Source: Pedobacter sp. W3I1 (GTDB lineage: Bacteria > Bacteroidota > Bacteroidia > Sphingobacteriales > Sphingobacteriaceae). Taken from it: a DNA stretch of 64,000 nt. The stretch spans positions 620,001 to 684,000 of the forward strand of contig NZ_JAUSXN010000001.1 of assembly GCF_030816015.1 (NCBI RefSeq). Reading direction: 5' to 3'. The position numbers were made by a program, and so were the translations under genes. This document shows, in pieces, positions 59,762 to 64,000 of the stretch (positions within the stretch are counted from its first letter, which is position 1; each line of letters begins with the position of its first letter). The notes beneath the pieces were generated by a model. The model was given only the letters and a program-made list of their open reading frames with translations, did not search any database and was not told where the DNA came from.

Positions 59762-60451
59762 TCAAAAAAGTTTTAATAATTCTTCAAGATGCCTAATTTC
59801 TTGCTGTACATAATCAGGTTTCTCTTTCTGTAAAGGATTAAAAAATATCGCTTCCATACCAAAGTTTAATGCGCCATAAATATCGGCTTCAAGGCTATCG
59901 CCAATCATAATGCTTTCTGCCTTTAAGGCTTTGGCCTTATCCAACGCATATTCGAAAATAATAGGATTTGGCTTATTTACGCCTACATCTTCTGAGATAA
60001 TTACATTTTCGAAATAGGGGTTAAGATTCGAAAGATTCATTTTGGTTAAGGTCGTTTCCTTAAAGCCGTTAGAAATAATATGGAGTGTATATTTTTGCTG
60101 TAAGTAAGCCAGAACGTTCTCTGCCCCTTCGAACAAATTGGTTTTGGTAGGCGAAATATTTACGTAATCATCCTCAAACTGATGAGGCACTACGTCAGGA
60201 TGAACACCCAGCTGAATAAAAGTTTTGCTAAAGCGCTCCGATCTTAAAAAATCTTTGGTGATTTTGCCCAGGTGATAATCGGCCCATAACTGATGGTTAT
60301 TTTCCGTATAAGTAATGATAAAATCGGCACAGGATTTAAGGCCAAGCGTGTCTAATTTGTAAGCGTGATAAAGTTCATTTAATGTTTCTTCGGCATTGCG
60401 GTCAAAATCCCAAATGGTGTGGTCAAGGTCGAAGAAAATGTGCTTTTTCAT
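59762..60451 (-). CDS. yjjG: YjjG-family noncanonical pyrimidine nucleotidase (HAD)
   Basis: 229 residues. HAD motifs in order: nucleophile FFDLDHTIWDF (Asp8 and Asp10), motif II ISNGF, a Lys in NKPNPIIF and motif IV IGDSLEADI. YjjG hydrolyses noncanonical pyrimidine nucleotides such as 5-substituted dUMP and protects against mutagenic analogues. It starts 40 nt after the phosphatase gene ends. upp nearby also belongs to pyrimidine metabolism. Confidence 0.88.
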   Translation of the reverse strand: MKKHIFFDLDHTIWDFDRNAEETLNELYHAYKLDTLGLKSCADFIITYTENNHQLWADYHLGKITKDFLRSERFSKTFIQLGVHPDVVPHQFEDDYVNISPTKTNLFEGAENVLAYLQQKYTLHIISNGFKETTLTKMNLSNLNPYFENVIISEDVGVNKPNPIIFEYALDKAKALKAESIMIGDSLEADIYGALNFGMEAIFFNPLQKEKPDYVQQEIRHLEELLKLF

Positions 60452-60491
60452 GGGTAATTATTTTCACAAAGGTAGCCTAATGATTTTTGAT

Positions 60492-60809
60492 TTATAAATA
60501 ATCAGCAACTTTTGCGTTTAGCTCCTCAATAAGTTCTTCATCCATATACTGATAATCATCTGGGATATGAAGCGTAATAATTTCCTTATCGTAGGTTTCT
60601 TCAGGAAAACGTTCAGTGATCCTTTGCTTATGCTTTTTCTCCATCACAAAGATCAGATCGGCCCAGGTAATCAATTTTGCATTGATTTTAATCCTGGCCG
60701 ATGGCGCTGTTCCCGCTGATCTTACCTGGTGATCGGGATGGTTTTTATAGATGTTTTCGGCGGTAGCACTACGCCATTTATTTCTGCTGCAGACAAAGAG
60801 GATGTTCAC
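60492..60809 (-). CDS. Small LMW protein-tyrosine-phosphatase-like protein
   Basis: 105 residues, shorter than classical LMW-PTPs (about 150). The P-loop CX5R is CSRNKWRS (Cys7, Arg13) near the N-terminus. The remainder follows the fold: VRSAGTAPSARIKI, DLIFVMEKKHKQRI and a C-terminal LHIPDDYQYMD with acidic residues that may supply the general acid. Such short members are common in Bacteroidota. Its start codon is directly next to a 7-bp-period array. Confidence 0.82.
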   Translation of the reverse strand: MNILFVCSRNKWRSATAENIYKNHPDHQVRSAGTAPSARIKINAKLITWADLIFVMEKKHKQRITERFPEETYDKEIITLHIPDDYQYMDEELIEELNAKVADYL

Positions 60810-60810
60810 T

Positions 60811-60852
60811 GGCTCTGGACTTAAGACAAAGGACTTTGGACTAAAAACTAAA
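60811..60852. repeat. 7-bp-period array GACTNNN-like x6
   Basis: GGCTCTG, GACTTAA, GACAAAG, GACTTTG, GACTAAA, AACTAAA in one phase. It begins 1 nt after the phosphatase gene start and its last unit contains the upp stop codon (60848-60850). Confidence 0.75.
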
Positions 60853-61492
60853 CCTTCTCCCCATAGGCCAGATCGCCGGCATCGCCAAGCCCGGGTACGA
60901 TATAAGATTTACTGGTCATTTCCTCGTCGATTGCTCCCAGCCAAAGTTTTGCTTTAGGCAGATTAGCGCGAACATGTGCAACACCTTCTGTACTGGCTAT
61001 TGCCGCAACAACATGAAGTTCTGCAATTTTGTAGCGGTTGATCAGTTCTTTACAGCACATCACCATGCTTTGTCCGGTTGCCAACATCGGATCGGCCATA
61101 ATCAAAACTTTTCCTTCTAAATCCGGGGTAGAAATGTAGTCCATCTGGATCACAAAATCGCCACTCTTTTTTATTTTGCGATAGGCAGAAATAAAACAGC
61201 ATTCGGCTTTGTCGAAGATGTTGAGCAAACCTTGTTGAAGTGGCAACCCTGCCCGGAGTATTGTAGCCAAAACGGGCTGCTCGGTTAAAACTTCGCAAGG
61301 CGATACACCTAATGGGGTTACAATTTCCTGGCTGGTATATTTCAATGATTTGCTGATCTCGTAGGCAAAAAATTCACCAAGCCTTTCCATGTTTTTGCGG
61401 AAACGCATCGAATCCTTCTGGATATTTTCATCCCGAAGTTCGGCAACAAAGGTATTGGCAATAGATTTTGTCTTGCTTACATCAAAAATCAT
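60848..61492 (-). CDS. upp: Uracil phosphoribosyltransferase
   Basis: 214 residues. It makes UMP from uracil and PRPP. PRPP loop ADPMLATGQSMV and the uracil-binding VPGLGDAGDLAYG at the C-terminus are intact. Also ATILRAGLPLQQGLLN. The last codons reach a 7-bp-period array which supplies the stop codon region. Probably single or with the PTP and yjjG genes downstream. Confidence 0.95.
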   Translation of the reverse strand: MIFDVSKTKSIANTFVAELRDENIQKDSMRFRKNMERLGEFFAYEISKSLKYTSQEIVTPLGVSPCEVLTEQPVLATILRAGLPLQQGLLNIFDKAECCFISAYRKIKKSGDFVIQMDYISTPDLEGKVLIMADPMLATGQSMVMCCKELINRYKIAELHVVAAIASTEGVAHVRANLPKAKLWLGAIDEEMTSKSYIVPGLGDAGDLAYGEKV

Positions 61493-61577
61493 AATGTTTT
61501 CGGTATCTCAAAGGTTTATCCTAAGGGATGTTTATTCCTTAAATTTAATAATTTTAAGCCGAATAATTTAAACTAAA

Positions 61578-62846
61578 TCAATTTCCGGCATAATTAAGCA
61601 TTTCTGCGAACAGCGATTTTAATTTTTTGTATTTAGCATTTGCAGACAGGCTTTTTAAGCTCCAGCTGCTATAAAAAGTGCCGTTTACCATCTTCACCGC
61701 ATCGACATATTGGTGTATTGTTTTTACAGCCGCATCATGCGTCAAAAATTGAAGAATATGATCAGTAATACAATAAGAATTAACGATTAAGGGAGTTACT
61801 TTTTCAAGCTGAAGGTCGTACCAGTTAAATGGTGTACAGGTTCCGGCCCTGAAACCCAATACATTGCTGTAGCCCATAGAATAATCGGAAGTAATGCCAG
61901 AATTGAGGATGTTTAAATAGCAAATGGGGAATTTTAATACTTCCAATTGCTGGCTACTTACTGAAGCAGGGTTTGAATGGATTTTTTTGAGTTTAATCAG
62001 GCCTTCCTTAATCTCGAGCATTTTTTGCTTATCGCTGGCGCAAGGTCTTAATAATCCAACTGATTGATCGGTAAGCATTTTTGAAACACCGTCTATTTTA
62101 ATGTAATTGATCGGCACATCAGGGAAATCGACAAAATACAGAGGATTACTTTTTTTCGAAGAAAATAGTTGGTTCACCTCCCCCAAAACCTGCTCATTAT
62201 TAATTCCTATTCCTGTTAGCCTGTCGAATTTCGAACTCAGGTAATTGTTTTCTTTTTTAAAGAGGGCACTGAAAATAAATTTGGTTCTATTTAATAACCC
62301 CTCGGGTAAGTTGGGAAAAATATTAAAATGAATGGTTGGTTGATGTTGGAATTTCTTTTCGTGGAACTTAAAATGTGGATGTTTTTTTTTGATCAAACTT
62401 TTAATGATCAATGCCCATTCATCAATAATCGGTTTATCTAACATCTTCCATTTATGCTGGTAGCTTTTGGATGGCTTAAAGTCTTCTTCGTTCTTTTTTG
62501 GATAAAAATATTCCTCATACCGGCTTAATATAAAAAATGAGGCAGCAAAAACATCAAATGGCAAGGCTGATTGTGCAACCGGAAAAGGAGCCTGATATTC
62601 GCCAAAAGGAATAGTTTTTGGCTTAATTTCTTCTAATTTATTGGAGAAGAGTAAAGCGGTACGCTTAAAAAAAAGTTCCTCACCTAAGGGCTCCTCCCCA
62701 TAACTGACTTTGATGTGCTCGCTCTGTAGAAAATACTGGCTATTGCCCGTAAATTCTAATTCTGCTTTAAGAATATCTTTAAAAATAAAATTAAAGATAT
62801 ATTTTATCCGAGGCGTTAATATATTGGAGAAGATGATTAGATGCAT
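61578..62846 (-). CDS. Polysaccharide-deacetylase-family protein with altered catalytic motif
   Basis: 422 residues without signal peptide. The organisation matches a Bacteroidota deacetylase group: an N-terminal domain with FFILSRYEEYF and KPIIDEWALIIKSLI, then the NodB-like part ending GYSNVLGFRAGTCTPFNWYDLQLE, whose FRAGTC motif is typical. The usual Asp-containing start of the NodB fold (of the type YDIDxAY) is replaced by HFNIFPNLPEG, so the catalytic Asp appears to be missing and several expected His are not evident. It may be a binding protein or an inactivated enzyme. Assignment rests on pattern recall and should be verified by profile search. Confidence 0.6.
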   Translation of the reverse strand: MHLIIFSNILTPRIKYIFNFIFKDILKAELEFTGNSQYFLQSEHIKVSYGEEPLGEELFFKRTALLFSNKLEEIKPKTIPFGEYQAPFPVAQSALPFDVFAASFFILSRYEEYFYPKKNEEDFKPSKSYQHKWKMLDKPIIDEWALIIKSLIKKKHPHFKFHEKKFQHQPTIHFNIFPNLPEGLLNRTKFIFSALFKKENNYLSSKFDRLTGIGINNEQVLGEVNQLFSSKKSNPLYFVDFPDVPINYIKIDGVSKMLTDQSVGLLRPCASDKQKMLEIKEGLIKLKKIHSNPASVSSQQLEVLKFPICYLNILNSGITSDYSMGYSNVLGFRAGTCTPFNWYDLQLEKVTPLIVNSYCITDHILQFLTHDAAVKTIHQYVDAVKMVNGTFYSSWSLKSLSANAKYKKLKSLFAEMLNYAGN

Positions 62847-62980
62847 AACTTATTTTAACGACACGGTATTTAAAAAAAGAGTACAAGAAATATTTCTCAG
62901 CAGATATTAACCTAAATAATATTGCCTTCTAAATTAACGGTAATTTAACATTGAACCGTTATCTAATACAAAAATTACAA

Positions 62981-63493
62981 TTAAAAGTTTGCTGTGAACT
63001 TTTTTTCAGGGTAAAGGATTTTTGTGCTTTTACGGATAGGACCTTTTACAATATGTACAATGCTCATCTGATCATCAAACATATCGTATAAAATAGTATT
63101 ACTCACTTCAATCGATTTTATGGATGAAATTTTCTCCACTTCAAGATAAATATTAGTGGCCTCATGATCGATCTCAAATCCGATGTAGTTCATGGCAACA
63201 GCTTTGCCATTGGCTTTTAGCTGTAAATGAGAAAGCAGGTATTTTTTTACCAGTTCATCCATCGTACTCTTCATATTCGGATTGCTCAGATCGGTTTTTT
63301 GTTTGTATAATTTGGTTAAAATTGCCTCAAAGTCGTCTGAAAAAATTTTGCAGCTTACTTCTAAAGTTTTATCCTTTGCATTAAAGTTCACTTCGGTTGT
63401 GCTCACATGCAATGGATGTTTTATTCCAGCACTGACAGAAAAAAAAGCAACACACAAAAGCAAAAGGCTATATTTTAACTTACGCATCAACAT
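62981..63493 (-). CDS. Secreted DUF6702 protein
   Basis: 170 residues with a signal peptide ending FFSVSAG. The start HPLHVSTTEVNFNAKDKTLEVSCKIFSDDFE and the strand VAMNYIGFEIDHEATNIYLEVE are typical of DUF6702, a beta-rich Bacteroidota family often encoded beside an M1-type peptidase. Function unknown. A second ATG two codons in is an equally possible start. Confidence 0.8.
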   Translation of the reverse strand: MLMRKLKYSLLLLCVAFFSVSAGIKHPLHVSTTEVNFNAKDKTLEVSCKIFSDDFEAILTKLYKQKTDLSNPNMKSTMDELVKKYLLSHLQLKANGKAVAMNYIGFEIDHEATNIYLEVEKISSIKSIEVSNTILYDMFDDQMSIVHIVKGPIRKSTKILYPEKKFTANF

Positions 63494-63546
63494 ATTTAAA
63501 TCTTTTCTTAAAAAAGTTAAGGAGGCAAAGTTAACAGATAATCGGT

Positions 63547-64000
63547 CTACTTGTTAAATGTAATTAAGGTGTTGTGCCCACATTGTTCTAAATGTAAGTG
63601 CCTGAAATTTAAGCTGGCAAATATTTTACTGAGTTTTTTATGGGATGGATGAACATGCGTAAGCTTAATGTTAAATTTTTCATTGAGCCAATAGCTCGTT
63701 TTAATGGCTAATTTTCTAAAACCCGATTCTTTTACAAGTTCTTCCTGAAGGTACTTCTCATTGTTAACCACAATAAAACCGCACCCGTTTTTTTTGACTA
63801 AGCTGTAGATGCATTTTGCAAACCGGTAATCATTGATGCAGTAATACCAACATATGCGATTAAAAATAATATCGAACTTGCCCCGGGCTTCCTCTAAATA
63901 GCCCAACGAAAAATTGATAACCATATTTTCTTCCTTAGCTTTAGCTTTTGCTATGGTTAAATAATTCAGGCTAATGTCGTGCCAGGTAACTTTTGCTCCC
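63547..64000 (-). CDS. SAM-dependent methyltransferase-like protein, 5' truncated by the window
   Basis: The frame stays open upstream of the ATG at 63924 to the window edge; the added residues start GAKVTWHDISLNYLTIAKAK, the end of a class I SAM site. Further motifs are GKFDIIFNRICWYYC (strand 4 region) and KKNGCGFIVVNNEKYL (strand 5). About 150 C-terminal residues are visible. The acceptor is unknown. Treating the ATG at 63924 as the start would cut the domain in half and is wrong. Confidence 0.65.
   Translation of the reverse strand, partial: GAKVTWHDISLNYLTIAKAKAKEENMVINFSLGYLEEARGKFDIIFNRICWYYCINDYRFAKCIYSLVKKNGCGFIVVNNEKYLQEELVKESGFRKLAIKTSYWLNEKFNIKLTHVHPSHKKLSKIFASLNFRHLHLEQCGHNTLITFNK

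Overview
The window looks like chromosomal DNA of a Bacteroidota member, most likely Sphingobacteriaceae and close to Pedobacter. The support is AT-rich DNA, TAnnTTTG-type -7 promoter boxes, a gliding-motility lipoprotein (GldD), and many lipoproteins and families typical of this group (DUF4476, DUF6702, DUF885, DUF418, four-helix-bundle and GxxExxY proteins). No rRNA, tRNA, CRISPR array, prophage or intact insertion sequence was seen. Species assignment is inference.

Layout. 1-8.3 kb: end of an M1-type peptidase, a gene broken by one extra T, a TPR protein, a ComA-like phosphosulfolactate synthase, aroE, gldD, an MBL hydrolase and a LolE-type permease with a lipoprotein. 8.3-9.2 kb: a gene-free stretch made of two tandem copies of a structured repeat. 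9.3-14.2 kb: D-xylose catabolism (symporter, xylA, xylB) with LacI-type operators over the xylB promoter. 14.4-17.2 kb: csaA, tadA, superoxide dismutase and small envelope proteins. 17.3-24.6 kb: oxyR, a secreted GH130 protein, GDP-fucose synthase, trmB, an alkyltransferase-like protein, an AhpD-like protein, a four-helix-bundle gene, tag and a CPBP protease. 24.7-35.9 kb: polA, small secreted proteins, UPF0173, YbaB, a beta-lactamase-fold hydrolase, a cupin, a GxxExxY gene, DUF418 and DUF885. 36-38.8 kb: pyruvate dehydrogenase E2 and E1-alpha. 39-47.4 kb: NlpC/P60, CapA, M13 peptidase, SPFH protein and a C-terminal processing protease. 47.6-53.1 kb: a cyanophycin locus with synthetase, cyanophycinase and isoaspartyl peptidase. 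53.3-57.7 kb: part of a surface-glycan locus (glycosyltransferase, two methyltransferases, flippase). 57.8-64 kb: lipoproteins, YjjG, LMW-PTP, upp, a degenerate polysaccharide deacetylase, DUF6702 and a methyltransferase cut by the window edge.

The genes are mostly ordinary housekeeping and envelope functions. The unusual content is between them. (1) Degenerate tandem arrays with a strict 7-bp period abut many start and stop codons; two of them, in opposite orientation, bracket the four-helix-bundle gene, and similar arrays appear in the linkers of pyruvate dehydrogenase E2. (2) A 9-bp-period family brackets the GxxExxY gene. (3) A roughly 50-65 bp element with fixed flanks and an interchangeable hairpin occurs six times. 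(4) Several palindromic families, including a MITE-like pair with terminal inverted repeats and a run of five hairpins, fill the gene ends. (5) Several -7 boxes sit only 4-5 nt from the start codon, which predicts leaderless mRNAs.
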